Shown in pieces: positions 43,320 to 52,116 of a DNA stretch of 64,000 nt. Under the pieces are notes generated by a model that did not search any database, was not told where the DNA came from, and saw nothing but the letters and a program-made list of their open reading frames with translations. The stretch is from Arcticibacter sp041902385 (GTDB taxonomy: Bacteria > Bacteroidota > Bacteroidia > Sphingobacteriales > Sphingobacteriaceae). Position 1 is the stretch's first letter. The number at the start of each line of letters is the position of its first letter. A program made the position numbers and the translations under genes. The DNA lies in assembly GCF_041902385.1 (NCBI RefSeq), contig NZ_CP169244.1, positions 4,278,001 through 4,342,000 on the forward strand, read 5' to 3'.

Positions 43320-44369
43320 ATGGATATAGCGCTGTATATATCGGAATTGCTGAGGGATCATAACGAAATAAGTCTTTCCGGTATCGGTACTTTCTCAAAA
43401 AGGAGGATCTCTGCCCGGTACGACAGAGAAAGCGGGATCTTCTATCCACCGGCCGAGGAGATTATTTTCAAGACAGGAGACAACGGAGGAAATGAGCTGG
43501 TCCGTTATGTAAGCACTGTCAAGAAGATATCAGATGCAAGCGCTCGTTATTTCATTAACAAGTTCAGCGAACATGTAACGCAAATGCTGGAGAGCGAAAA
43601 GAAGGCGGACCTCTCGCCTGTCGGAACTCTCCAGAGCAACAGCGGACATATCTATATGCTCCCGACCACGGTTCCGGCTTCTAAATATGGCCTCAGTCCG
43701 ATTAAAGACCCGGCATTTAACGCTGCATCCAGGAGAGTGAATGAACAAGCGGCCCTGGCAGCTGCCTACACGAAGGACACGCCAGTGCCTGACTTTGAGC
43801 CTGCTCCGGAAAAAAGCTCAAGAAGCATGTGGCAAGCTGTAGCAATGATCTCCGCACTGATCCTCCTGGCGGCAAGTCTCACATACGTGTTTTATCCTGA
43901 GGTATTCAACCTGGCCGCTGACCGGCCCCTCATGGTTAACGAAAAGCCTCAGCCAGTTCAACGGATCGCCTCCCTGGACGATCAGCATAAGGATAGCACC
44001 GGGGTAAAAGACACACTGCATGAAGAAGTATCAGCAGGAACGACTGCAAGTCGGCCCGCAGACACAGTACAGAAACGGGTAGCACCAGCTCCGGTAAAAG
44101 AAGCGGCTGCTGCCACATCTCAGCGACCTGCTGCAGCGCCGCGATTCGAAGTAATCGGGGCATCACTTGCCCTGCGCTCGGAAGCAGAGAATTATCTGAA
44201 AGTAATGAAAAGCAGAGGCATCAAGGCCTCTATTTACGAAGATACACGCAAGCCGAGATACAAGATTAGTCTTGGTTCCTATCAAACATACGAAGAAGCA
44301 AACCAGGAAAAACGAAAAGTACAGAATAGCTTCAACAAGGAAGCGTGGATACTAACAGTAAAAGAATAA
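43320..44369 (+). CDS. HU-CCDC81 and SPOR domain protein
   Basis: 349 residues. The N-terminal 120 or so match the HU-CCDC81-type domains of Bacteroidota (MDIALYISELLRDHNEISLSG, GTLQSNSGHIYMLP). One transmembrane helix follows at about residue 180 (VAMISALILLAASLTYVFY), then a Pro/Ala-rich spacer and a C-terminal SPOR domain (PRFEVIGASLALRSEAENYL, PRYKISLGSYQTYEEA). SPOR domains bind denuded peptidoglycan at division sites. The protein would link the cytoplasm to the wall and sits between the barrel gene and exbB. Confidence 0.88.
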   Translation: MDIALYISELLRDHNEISLSGIGTFSKRRISARYDRESGIFYPPAEEIIFKTGDNGGNELVRYVSTVKKISDASARYFINKFSEHVTQMLESEKKADLSPVGTLQSNSGHIYMLPTTVPASKYGLSPIKDPAFNAASRRVNEQAALAAAYTKDTPVPDFEPAPEKSSRSMWQAVAMISALILLAASLTYVFYPEVFNLAADRPLMVNEKPQPVQRIASLDDQHKDSTGVKDTLHEEVSAGTTASRPADTVQKRVAPAPVKEAAAATSQRPAAAPRFEVIGASLALRSEAENYLKVMKSRGIKASIYEDTRKPRYKISLGSYQTYEEANQEKRKVQNSFNKEAWILTVKE

Positions 44370-44387
44370 GTTTAACAATCACACACA

Positions 44388-45085
44388 ATGTTTTTATTAC
44401 AAATCGATACAGCCATTCAGTCAGATACCGTTGCTAATGCAGCGGCGCAGGCAGCACAACAAGCGCAGGAACTACGATTCATGGACCTCCTCTTAAAAGG
44501 AGGCTGGGTAATGATTCCGCTGGGAATTCTCTTATTTCTTGGACTGGTGATTTTCGTTGAGCGATATATTACTATCAGAAAGGCTTCGCGGAATGAGTCG
44601 AACCTGATGGTGCAGGTGAAGCAGAGTATCCTGTCAGGAAAGCTGGACTCAGCTTTAGCACTCTGCCGCAACAGCAACACGCCGCTTGGCAGAATGCTGC
44701 AAAAAGGACTGCTCCGGATAGGTCGCCCAATCAAAGACATTGAAGGGGCAATTGAAAACGTTGGAAAACTCGAAGTATCAAAACTAGAAAAGAACATCAG
44801 CATTCTTGGTATTGTTGCCGGGATTGCTCCAATGCTTGGGTTCGTAGGAACTATTTCGGGTGTGATCAGGATATTTTATAACATTTCCCTATCCGACAAC
44901 ATCAGCATCGGTATCATTTCCGGGGGCTTTACGAAAAGATGATCACTTCGGCAACTGGTCTGATGATCGGTATCTTCGCTTATGTTGGCTATCATATCCT
45001 CAACATCATGGTTGACCGTGTAATCCTTCGCATGGAAACTGATGCGATTGAATTCATTGACCTGCTGGAAGAACCGGGACGTTAA
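44388..45085 (+). pseudogene. exbB: MotA/TolQ/ExbB proton channel family protein, frameshifted
   Basis: The first frame (44388-44942) shows the ExbB start: a helix GGWVMIPLGILLFLGLVIFVERYI, the basic cytoplasmic loop and the second helix ISILGIVAGIAPMLGFVGTISGVI. It ends early at SGGFTKR. Adding one G to the G5 run 44922-44926 continues it as LYEKMITSATGLMIGIFAYVGYHILNIMVDRVILRM to TAA 45083-45085, a normal 232-residue protein. ExbB with ExbD uses the proton gradient to energise TonB in the inner membrane. ExbD and TonB follow. A technical indel is likely because the rest of the operon is intact. Confidence 0.88.
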
Positions 45086-45154
45086 GCAAGGGGTAGTAAT
45101 AAAAAGAATTTGGACTACAGATAAAGCGAAAGCTTACTGTTAAATATCTCTTAA

Positions 45155-45550
45155 ATGAATTTAAGAAGAAGAAACCGTCCGGCAGCAGAAGTGCAGACTT
45201 CTGCTATGAACGATATTATGTTTTTCCTGATGCTGTTTTTCCTGATCGCATCGACGGTTACCAACCCGAACGTGATCAAGATGCTGCTTCCCCGTTCTGA
45301 TTCCGGACAATCTATATCAAAGAAAACCGTTAGTATAGCAATTACGAAGGATCTGGAATACTTCCTGGACAAACAACCAGTTACGCTTGACCAGCTGCAG
45401 CCGCGTTTGCAGGGTTACAAGCAGCAGGTGCAGGAATTGACCATTATCCTCAGCGTAGATCGTAGCGTTGCCATTCAGGACGTGGTGCAGGTAATGGACA
45501 TCGCTAACAAAATGGGAATTAAACTTGTTTTAGCTACGGAACCAAAATAA
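45155..45550 (+). CDS. exbD: Biopolymer transport protein ExbD/TolR
   Basis: 131 residues with the ExbD layout: short cytosolic start (MNLRRRNRPAAEVQTSAM), one helix carrying the conserved Asp (NDIMFFLMLFFLIASTV), and a periplasmic domain (ISIALT-like SIAITKDLEYFLDKQPV, ILSVDRSVAIQDVVQVMDIANKMGI). The Asp at about residue 20 takes part in proton transfer. Short ExbD proteins of this size are normal in Bacteroidota. It lies between exbB and tonB. Confidence 0.93.
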   Translation: MNLRRRNRPAAEVQTSAMNDIMFFLMLFFLIASTVTNPNVIKMLLPRSDSGQSISKKTVSIAITKDLEYFLDKQPVTLDQLQPRLQGYKQQVQELTIILSVDRSVAIQDVVQVMDIANKMGIKLVLATEPK

Positions 45551-45555
45551 GCCAC

Positions 45556-46374
45556 ATGCAATATCAGGAAGAAAATAATTATCCGAAGGCGCTCCTGATC
45601 TCAGGAGTTCTGATGGCTTTATTCCTGCTGATCAGCTATTTTATCGTATTCGGCATGCCTGTTCAACAGGAGGTTGGAACCGGCGGTATTGTGGTTAATT
45701 ATGGTACAGCAGAAGAAGGGATGGGCGACGACTTCATGAGTATTGAAGAGCCGTCGGTAGATCCGAACGCCAACAATACGCCTCCTGATAAAGTAGACCC
45801 AACCACTGAAACGCAGCCGACACCTTCGGGCGAAACACCAGAAAAATCAGTGGTCACACAGGAGAGTGAAGAAGCACCAGCCGTAAGCGTCCCCAAGAAG
45901 GCTTCAACATCGCCAACTGCTGCTCCCTCAAAAGAAGTGAAGGAAAGCAAACCTGCTGTTAATCAGAACGCACTTTACAAAGGAAAGAAAAATACCGGAA
46001 CAGGACTTGGAGACGGAACGGGAAGTACTCCCGGCAATCAGGGAGACCCCGATGGAGATCCTCTGGCAGCGAACTACGGCTCAGGAGGATCGGGCTTTGG
46101 GAACGTAAGGCTTACCCTGGCCAACAGGCGATTCCTTAATCTGCCCAAAATCAATGACCAGGGACAACAGTCTGGTAAGATCTATGTGGAAATTCGCGTC
46201 GATAAATCAGGGCAAGTGGTATACGCACGAGCTGGTGTAAGAGGGACAACACTATCCGACCAGGGCCTCTGGAGGAAATGTGAGCAGGCTGTAATGGGAG
46301 CGAACTTAAATCAGCTGGAGTCTGCGCCTGACGTTCAAATTGGTGTTGTTGTATTTAACTTCAAGGTGAAGTAA
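45556..46374 (+). CDS. Energy transducer TonB-like protein
   Basis: A 272-residue protein: an N-terminal helix (ALLISGVLMALFLLISYFIVF), a long periplasmic spacer rich in Pro, Glu, Thr and Ser, a Gly-rich stretch (GTGLGDGTGS, GDPDGDPLAANYGSGGSG) and a C-terminal domain (GKIYVEIRVDKSGQVVYARAGVRG, VVFNFKVK) of TonB type. It would carry energy from ExbBD to outer-membrane receptors such as the two described here. Only 5 bases separate it from exbD. Confidence 0.9.
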   Translation: MQYQEENNYPKALLISGVLMALFLLISYFIVFGMPVQQEVGTGGIVVNYGTAEEGMGDDFMSIEEPSVDPNANNTPPDKVDPTTETQPTPSGETPEKSVVTQESEEAPAVSVPKKASTSPTAAPSKEVKESKPAVNQNALYKGKKNTGTGLGDGTGSTPGNQGDPDGDPLAANYGSGGSGFGNVRLTLANRRFLNLPKINDQGQQSGKIYVEIRVDKSGQVVYARAGVRGTTLSDQGLWRKCEQAVMGANLNQLESAPDVQIGVVVFNFKVK

Positions 46375-46380
46375 AATCGA

Positions 46381-47676
46381 ATGAACTACAAAGAGACGGT
46401 CGATTACCTATATTCCCGACTGCCCATGTTTTCGAGAATAGGGTCATCCGCATTAAAGAAGGACCTGGTGAACATCAGGGTCCTTTGTGAAAAGCTGGGT
46501 AACCCCCATTACTCTTTCAAATCCGTCCACGTGGGCGGTACCAATGGAAAAGGTTCGGTTTCTCACATGCTGGCAGCTGTTCTCCAGGAAGCTGGCTATA
46601 AGACCGGGCTCTACACCTCCCCTCACCTGCGCGACTTCAGAGAGCGGATCAGAGTCAACGGGACAATGATCCCTGGGGAAAAAGTTGTTGCCCTGACGGA
46701 CCTGCTACTGCCTTTTATTGAGGAAGTGAACCCTTCATTCTTTGAGGTTACAGTAGCAATGGCCTTTCAGTACTTTAAAGAACAGCAGGTCGATGTTGCC
46801 ATTGTGGAAGTCGGCCTTGGCGGACGACTCGATTCAACGAATATTATCACTCCTGACCTTTCTGTGATCACCAACATCGGCTATGATCACATGAACATAC
46901 TTGGGCACACATTACCTGAGATTGCAGCAGAAAAAGCTGGGATCATTAAACCGGGAGTCCCGGCAGTGATAGGCGAAAGACGACAGGAGACAGAACAAGT
47001 GTTCATTGCTAAAGCAAAAGAAACCGGTTCAAATCTCATCTTTGCATCGGACGAATGGCATGCCCATGGCTCCCGACATATTGAAGAGGGGGAAGATGTG
47101 CTCGATATTGACCTGACACCAGCAAGCGATCTTATTCCCGCAAAGCTTAGATTGGACCTTACAGGTTCCTATCAGCTAAAAAACATAAAGACAGTACTTA
47201 GCGCCATCAGGCAGCTAAAAAAAGGTGGTTATCAGCTGGAAACCTCTGCTGTGGTAAGCGGGCTTCGGCGGGTAAAAGAGCTTACCGGACTAATGGGCCG
47301 GTGGCAAACTCTTCAACGAGAGCCTTTGGTCATTTGCGATACCGGGCATAATGAGGACGGAATAAGGGAGATCCTGAAAAACATAGAACAGACGCCTCAT
47401 AAAAAGCTTCATATGGTTATTGGAATGCTGAAAGATAAAGACGTTTCCAAAGTGCTGACCATGCTGCCAAATGACGCCACCTATTATTTCTGCCAGCCTG
47501 CTCTTGAACGGGCAAAACCAGCGGAAGAACTGGCAGCGGAAGGAAAAGCAAAAGGATTGACAGGTGAAGTATATGAAAGTGTGCGACAGGCATTGGCTGC
47601 AGCAACAGCAGCAGCAGGGCAGGAAGATCTGATCTTTGTAGGGGGCAGCACGTTTGTTACTGCCGAGGTAGTCTAG
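46381..47676 (+). CDS. folC: Bifunctional folylpolyglutamate synthase / dihydrofolate synthase
   Basis: A 431-residue Mur-ligase-like enzyme that adds glutamate to (dihydro)folates. The ATP loop GTNGKGSVSHMLAAVL, TGLYTSPHLRDFRERIRVNG, VGLGGRLDSTNII, NIGYDHMNILGHTLPEIAAEKAGIIK and DTGHNEDGI are all present. It starts 6 bases after tonB and so is probably on that transcript, though functionally separate. It converges with, and overlaps by 4 bases, the outer-membrane protein at 47673. Confidence 0.95.
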   Translation: MNYKETVDYLYSRLPMFSRIGSSALKKDLVNIRVLCEKLGNPHYSFKSVHVGGTNGKGSVSHMLAAVLQEAGYKTGLYTSPHLRDFRERIRVNGTMIPGEKVVALTDLLLPFIEEVNPSFFEVTVAMAFQYFKEQQVDVAIVEVGLGGRLDSTNIITPDLSVITNIGYDHMNILGHTLPEIAAEKAGIIKPGVPAVIGERRQETEQVFIAKAKETGSNLIFASDEWHAHGSRHIEEGEDVLDIDLTPASDLIPAKLRLDLTGSYQLKNIKTVLSAIRQLKKGGYQLETSAVVSGLRRVKELTGLMGRWQTLQREPLVICDTGHNEDGIREILKNIEQTPHKKLHMVIGMLKDKDVSKVLTMLPNDATYYFCQPALERAKPAEELAAEGKAKGLTGEVYESVRQALAAATAAAGQEDLIFVGGSTFVTAEVV

Positions 47677-48350
47677 TCGATCGTAAAGCGACCGAACGTA
47701 TACTTTAAGCCCAGGCCAAGCGAAGAGAACACATCCGGAGAACTTCCTCCGATGTAATATCCGTCCATGTTATCCCCGAGCAAAAGGTTCCTTTGAAACT
47801 GGAGTGCAAGGAAGAAACGGGACTCACGGAAAGGCTGAAACTCGGCGCCTGCCATCAAAGGAATATAAAGCTCCTTATTTTTATCCACTCCCCTGTAGAG
47901 ATACTCAAGCCCGGGAGGAGCGCGCCGCTCTATCTTTTTCTGATCGCTAATAAGGACTCCGCCCCCGCTTCCAAGATAGATGCCTTTTAATACCCTTTGA
48001 GCAAAGCTGTCGCGATCAAGCCGATATCCGCCTGTAGTTGTCAGGAGCTCTCCTAAGTGTATTTTGCCGTAAATCTCGACGGCGCTGAACTGGTTCTCAA
48101 ACAGGCGGAACGACCTATCTCCGTCTGTGCCACGAAGTTTACCTCGCTGCAGTTCAATGCCAAGGTTGAAATAGTGAGTAAGATAAAGATCAGCTCCGGC
48201 CCAGAGCATCAGATCCCGGCCGGAGCTTTGAAGGTCACTTTCTGAATTGGCAAGCGCAGCCCCACCTCCGAAAGCAAATCTCCTGTAGCCCTGTTGCGCT
48301 GTCGCAGCGAGTGACAGGAGACAGCAAAACAACACGTACGCAAATCTCAT
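47673..48350 (-). CDS. Outer-membrane beta-barrel protein (hypothetical)
   Basis: 225 residues with a signal peptide (FAYVLFCCLLSLAATAQQ) and a barrel-like pattern ending in Leu-Lys-Tyr-Thr-Phe-Gly: FAFGGGAALANSESDL, LYLTHYFNLGIELQRGKLRG, YGKIHLGELL, IPLMAGAEFQPFRESRFFLALQFQRNLL. It resembles small porin-like or OmpA-barrel proteins found widely in Bacteroidota, without a clear function. A TAGCTTTG box lies about 25 bases before its ATG (48375-48382). Confidence 0.72.
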   Translation of the reverse strand: MRFAYVLFCCLLSLAATAQQGYRRFAFGGGAALANSESDLQSSGRDLMLWAGADLYLTHYFNLGIELQRGKLRGTDGDRSFRLFENQFSAVEIYGKIHLGELLTTTGGYRLDRDSFAQRVLKGIYLGSGGGVLISDQKKIERRAPPGLEYLYRGVDKNKELYIPLMAGAEFQPFRESRFFLALQFQRNLLLGDNMDGYYIGGSSPDVFSSLGLGLKYTFGRFTID

Positions 48351-48374
48351 TAACTGGCAGGTTTAACAAAAGTT

Positions 48375-48382
48375 CAAAGCTA
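48375..48382 (-). promoter_or_regulatory. -7 promoter box (TAGCTTTG)
   Basis: Matches TAnnTTTG on the minus strand ahead of the beta-barrel gene; -33 element not clear. Confidence 0.4.
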
Positions 48383-48396
48383 CTCCTTTTTCAAAA

Positions 48397-50130
48397 TTAC
48401 AAGACGTCGCGTATGTGTTTGTAGTTCGACTTTATGGTATCAAGCACTTCGTCCATTCGCCCATTCAGCATTAGCCTGGTCATAGAAAGAGCGAAGCCAC
48501 GCATTTGGTCAAACTCTGTCCGGGGAGGCATAGCAAGTGCATTGGGGTCTGTCATGATGTTAACAAGAGCCGGACCGTCATGAGCCAGGGCCTGAACAAG
48601 AGCAGATCGAACTTCGTCAGGGCCGCTTGCTGAAAACCCTTTCATACCCATTGACTGGGCCAAGGCCGCGAAGTCGGGGTTATACATATCCGTTTGCCAG
48701 TCGGGCAAGCCAGCTACTTCCATTTCCAGCTTAACCATGCCCAGGGAGCGGTTATTAAACACAATCAGCTTAACGGGCAGCTTATACTGGACGATGGTAG
48801 CCATGTCACCCAGCATCATGGAAAGACCACCATCCCCGCAAAGGGCTATAATCTGCCGGCCGGGAGCAGCGAAGGCTGCTCCGATAGCCTGCGGCAGCGC
48901 ATTTGCCATTGATCCGTGGTTGAAGGATCCCAGCATTTCACGTTTCCCCGTTCCGCGGATATAGCGGGCGCCCCATACGCAGCACATCCCGGTGTCAACA
49001 GTAAATATGGCATCATCTGAGGCAAGCTTGTCAATTTCAGCGGCAACGAACTCAGGATGGATCACATCGACATCTCCCCTGTCGTCAACATAGATCTGCA
49101 TTTTCCTCTTCACTTCTTGATAAAACTCAAGCTGCTGGCGGAGAAAGGAGTCGTCTTCGTTTTCGTCAAGCAAAGGCAGCAGTGCCTGAAGGGTGGCTTT
49201 TATTTGCCCATGCAGGCCAATATCTACTTTCGCCCTGCGGCCGATCCACTCGGGCCGGATATCGATCTGGATAATCTTGCAGTGATCGGGAATAAAATGA
49301 CTGTATGGGAAGTCTGTGCCAAGAAGGATTAACAGTTCCGCCTCTTTCATACTGTGGTAGGCAGAGGGTAAACCAAGCAGGCCCGTCATGCCCACCTCGT
49401 ACGGGTTATCATGCTGAGCATACATCTTACCGCGGAATGAGTAGCCAACCGGAGCTTTCAGCTTTTTTGCAAGTGCAACAACTTCGTCATGCGCGTCCTG
49501 CATGCCGATACCGCAAAAGAGCGTGATCTTCTTAAAATCCTTGATATACGAGGCGAGCTGAGCGAGTTCCCCGTCGGAAGGCCTGATGATGCTATTGGTG
49601 CGGTATACCTGCATGGAGGTAATACTCTCTTCGGCGTCCTGCATGGTTAGATCGCCCGGAAGGCCAAGTACGGCCACACCTTTTTTATGGATAGCGTGCT
49701 GCAGAGCGGACTGCATCATGCGGGGCAGCTGCTTGGGAGTGGTTGCCACCGCATTGTAACAGCTGCAGTCGTCGAATAATCTGATTGTATTGGTTTCCTG
49801 AAAGTAAGCTGTTCCAAATTCATTGGAGGGGCAGGTAGACGCGATCGCCAGCACAGAAGCGCCGGAACGGTTCGCATCGTAGAGGCCGTTTACCAGGTGA
49901 ACGTGTCCGGGTCCGGAGCTACCGGCACAGCAAGCGAGTCCATTTAACTGCGCCTCTGCACCTGCTGCAAAAGCTCCTGTTTCTTCATGCCGCACATGTA
50001 CCCAGTCTATCTTTCCGCTACGCCTTACAGCGTCATTCACTTCATTTAAACTGTCGCCGGTAACAGCGTAGATACGCTTAATCCCTGCATTTACCAGCAT
50101 GTCAACTACTTGTTCAGCTACATTTGCCAT
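48397..50130 (-). CDS. poxB: Thiamine-dependent pyruvate oxidase / pyruvate:quinone oxidoreductase
   Basis: A 577-residue ThDP enzyme close in length to E. coli PoxB (572). N-terminal Pyr domain with the catalytic Glu (WVHVRHEETGAFAAGAEA), a central FAD-type domain (FCGIGMQDAHDEVVALAKKLKAPVGYSF) and a C-terminal PP domain with the ThDP/Mg motif ALCGDGGLSMMLGDMATIVQYKLPVKLIVFNN. It decarboxylates pyruvate to acetate and CO2, passing electrons to quinone, at the inner face of the membrane. It stands alone; carbonic anhydrase lies upstream on the same strand. Confidence 0.9.
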   Translation of the reverse strand: MANVAEQVVDMLVNAGIKRIYAVTGDSLNEVNDAVRRSGKIDWVHVRHEETGAFAAGAEAQLNGLACCAGSSGPGHVHLVNGLYDANRSGASVLAIASTCPSNEFGTAYFQETNTIRLFDDCSCYNAVATTPKQLPRMMQSALQHAIHKKGVAVLGLPGDLTMQDAEESITSMQVYRTNSIIRPSDGELAQLASYIKDFKKITLFCGIGMQDAHDEVVALAKKLKAPVGYSFRGKMYAQHDNPYEVGMTGLLGLPSAYHSMKEAELLILLGTDFPYSHFIPDHCKIIQIDIRPEWIGRRAKVDIGLHGQIKATLQALLPLLDENEDDSFLRQQLEFYQEVKRKMQIYVDDRGDVDVIHPEFVAAEIDKLASDDAIFTVDTGMCCVWGARYIRGTGKREMLGSFNHGSMANALPQAIGAAFAAPGRQIIALCGDGGLSMMLGDMATIVQYKLPVKLIVFNNRSLGMVKLEMEVAGLPDWQTDMYNPDFAALAQSMGMKGFSASGPDEVRSALVQALAHDGPALVNIMTDPNALAMPPRTEFDQMRGFALSMTRLMLNGRMDEVLDTIKSNYKHIRDVL

Positions 50131-50309
50131 TGTAATTATTTTTATAGATTTCCTTGATTCTGACGAGTCCGACTGATATTGTTTAGAGGAAATCGGAAGG
50201 TGAATCTTTAAAAATAAATACAGTCAGGTAACAGGAATGTTTACATCGTTCCGATAAACAGACTATAAGATTACATTACTGGCAAAAAGCTAAAGCATGG
50301 GCAGGCTAG

Positions 50310-50945
50310 CTATACGTCGAGATTGTAAATCTTTTTTACTTTTTCGAGGTGGCCCTCGAAGTCGATATTCAGATCGATCAATTCACCGTTATGAAGATCA
50401 AATACCCAGCCTGCCACTCTTGGAAAACCATTAGCTTTATAGCATTGCTGCACTTCCGCCGTCTTAATCACGTTGATGCACTGCTCAACGACGTTTAGCT
50501 CAACGAGCCTGTTGTACCGCCGGCTGTCATCCTGTATCCGGTCAAGCTCATCCTGATGATGACGATATACGTCGCGGATATTGCGCAGCCAGGGATTAAG
50601 GATGCCGAGGTCCCGTGGTTCCATAGCAGCCTTGACGCCTCCGCAATTGTAATGCCCGCAGACAATTATGTACTTCACCTTCAAGTGCACCACCGCATAG
50701 TTTATAACAGACATGCAATTGAGATCGATGCTGTTGACGACGTTAGCAATATTGCGGTGAACAAATACATCACCAGGCTCCAGACCCATTATTTCATTAG
50801 CAGGAACCCGACTATCCGAGCAGCCGATATAAAGGAACTCCGGCTTTTGCTCTTTGGCCAGCTCCTCAAAAAAATTAGCATGTCCTGCTTTCTTCTGAGC
50901 TACCCACTTTTTATTGTTCTCAAACAGCTGCTGATACGAATTCAT
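50310..50945 (-). CDS. Beta-class carbonic anhydrase
   Basis: 211 residues from ATG 50943-50945; a start ten codons upstream is rejected because the promoter lies there. Zinc ligands are present in YIGCSDSRVPANEIMG and VCGHYNCGGVKAAM, with the Asp-Arg pair of the active site. It interconverts CO2 and bicarbonate in the cytosol, providing bicarbonate for carboxylation. Length and motifs are typical of the Can type. It has its own consensus-like promoter. Confidence 0.95.
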   Translation of the reverse strand: MNSYQQLFENNKKWVAQKKAGHANFFEELAKEQKPEFLYIGCSDSRVPANEIMGLEPGDVFVHRNIANVVNSIDLNCMSVINYAVVHLKVKYIIVCGHYNCGGVKAAMEPRDLGILNPWLRNIRDVYRHHQDELDRIQDDSRRYNRLVELNVVEQCINVIKTAEVQQCYKANGFPRVAGWVFDLHNGELIDLNIDFEGHLEKVKKIYNLDV

Positions 50946-50960
50946 ATTGTTTGTTTCTTG

Positions 50961-50989
50961 CAAAAGTAAATACAAGCGAAGTTTTTCAA
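50961..50989 (-). promoter_or_regulatory. Promoter of carbonic anhydrase (TTG-N18-TACTTTTG)
   Basis: Minus strand; -7 box at 50961-50968 and TTG at 50987-50989. It leaves a leader of about 12-15 bases. Confidence 0.65.
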
Positions 50990-51019
50990 GGAAGGATAAG
51001 TAAAGAGATTGTAAATTTA

Positions 51020-51060
51020 GTAAGGGCAGTCGGCTGATTAATGTTGGCCGCCTCCCTTAC
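51020..51060 (-). terminator. Hairpin terminator after lactate dehydrogenase
   Basis: Stem GTAAGGG / CCCTTAC with inner G-C pairs (CGGC / GCCG), 36 bases past the stop codon. Confidence 0.6.
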
Positions 51061-51095
51061 AATATCTCTGAGAAAAATAACCGCGTTCGCTGGCT

Positions 51096-52022
51096 TTACA
51101 GAGAGATTGACTGAATGATCTCTTTTAGCTTAGAGGCCGAGCTTCTGAACATTTCTTCCTCCGACGGTGTCATGTTAAGCTTCAATACTTCACGAATGCC
51201 TTCCCTGTCTACGATGCACGGTACTCCAAGATAGACGTCGGACACTCCGTGGTAGTCCTGCAGTAGGGTCGAAAGGTTGAGAACGGCTGCTTCGTTGTGC
51301 AGAATGGCGGTACAGATCCTGTCGAGAGCCAGAGCGATTGCATAGTAGGTGGCTCCCTTAGCACTGATGATCTGATATGCCGCATCTTTTGTGTTAGTAA
51401 AGATCTGCTCCTTTACCTCGTCGCTGAGGGCAATTTCCGTTCCCGCTATATTAGCAAGGCTCCACAGAGGTAGTTCGGAGTCGCCGTGCTCCCCAATAAT
51501 ATGGGCGTGAACGCTGCGTGAGTCGATATTTAATTCTTCACCGATCAGGTAACGGAACCGGGCACTATCGAGGAGCGTACCTGAACCGATTATGCGATTG
51601 ACAGGCCAGCCTGACTTCTTCCAGGTAAAATAGGCCATTACGTCTACCGGATTCGAGGCAATAAGGAGGATGCCATCATCATTGTATTTCAATACTTCTG
51701 TCGTGATGCTTTCGTAGATGGCAACGTTCCTTTTAAGGAGGTCGATCCTTGACTCTCCCGGGCGCTGAGCTGCTCCTGCAGTGATGATGATGATATCTGC
51801 GCCCTTGCAGTCTTCGTATGTTCCCGCCCAAACCTTGGACTGTCCCAGAAAGGGTAAGCCGTGATTCATGTCGAGCGCATCGCCTACCGCTTTTTCCTGG
51901 TTCGCGTCTATCAGTACGAGCTCATCCATTCTCTCACGCAAGAGCAGGGTGTAGGCGGTTGTTGAACCAACCGCACCAACACCTATTACAACAATCCTGG
52001 TTTTCTTTGTTTGTAGTGGCAT
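51096..52022 (-). CDS. ldh: L-lactate dehydrogenase
   Basis: 308 residues from ATG 52020-52022 (MPLQTKKTRIVVIGVGAVGST). The longer open frame to 52337 only runs antisense through serA and is discarded. NAD-binding GVGAVGSTTAYTLL, the substrate-specificity loop with Gln (GAAQRPGESRIDLLKRN; Gln marks lactate rather than malate dehydrogenase), SNPVDVMAYF and the catalytic His in IGEHGDSELPLWS are visible. It reduces pyruvate to lactate with NADH. It lies downstream of serA on the same strand, separated by a terminator. Confidence 0.93.
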   Translation of the reverse strand: MPLQTKKTRIVVIGVGAVGSTTAYTLLLRERMDELVLIDANQEKAVGDALDMNHGLPFLGQSKVWAGTYEDCKGADIIIITAGAAQRPGESRIDLLKRNVAIYESITTEVLKYNDDGILLIASNPVDVMAYFTWKKSGWPVNRIIGSGTLLDSARFRYLIGEELNIDSRSVHAHIIGEHGDSELPLWSLANIAGTEIALSDEVKEQIFTNTKDAAYQIISAKGATYYAIALALDRICTAILHNEAAVLNLSTLLQDYHGVSDVYLGVPCIVDREGIREVLKLNMTPSEEEMFRSSASKLKEIIQSISL

Positions 52023-52052
52023 ATTATTACAATTAATGGCCTTACGGCTGTT

Positions 52053-52100
52053 TATAAACAAAAAGAGGCTGTACAACTGTTTTGCACAACCTCTTTTATT
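52053..52100 (-). terminator. Terminator after serA
   Basis: AAAAAGAGGCTGT pairs with an ACAACCTCTTTT arm around an internal TGTAC...GCACA helix. The plus strand shows the same GAGGCTG-type stem as at 21997. Confidence 0.75.
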
Positions 52101-52116
52101 TCGCCCCAGAGGGCTT

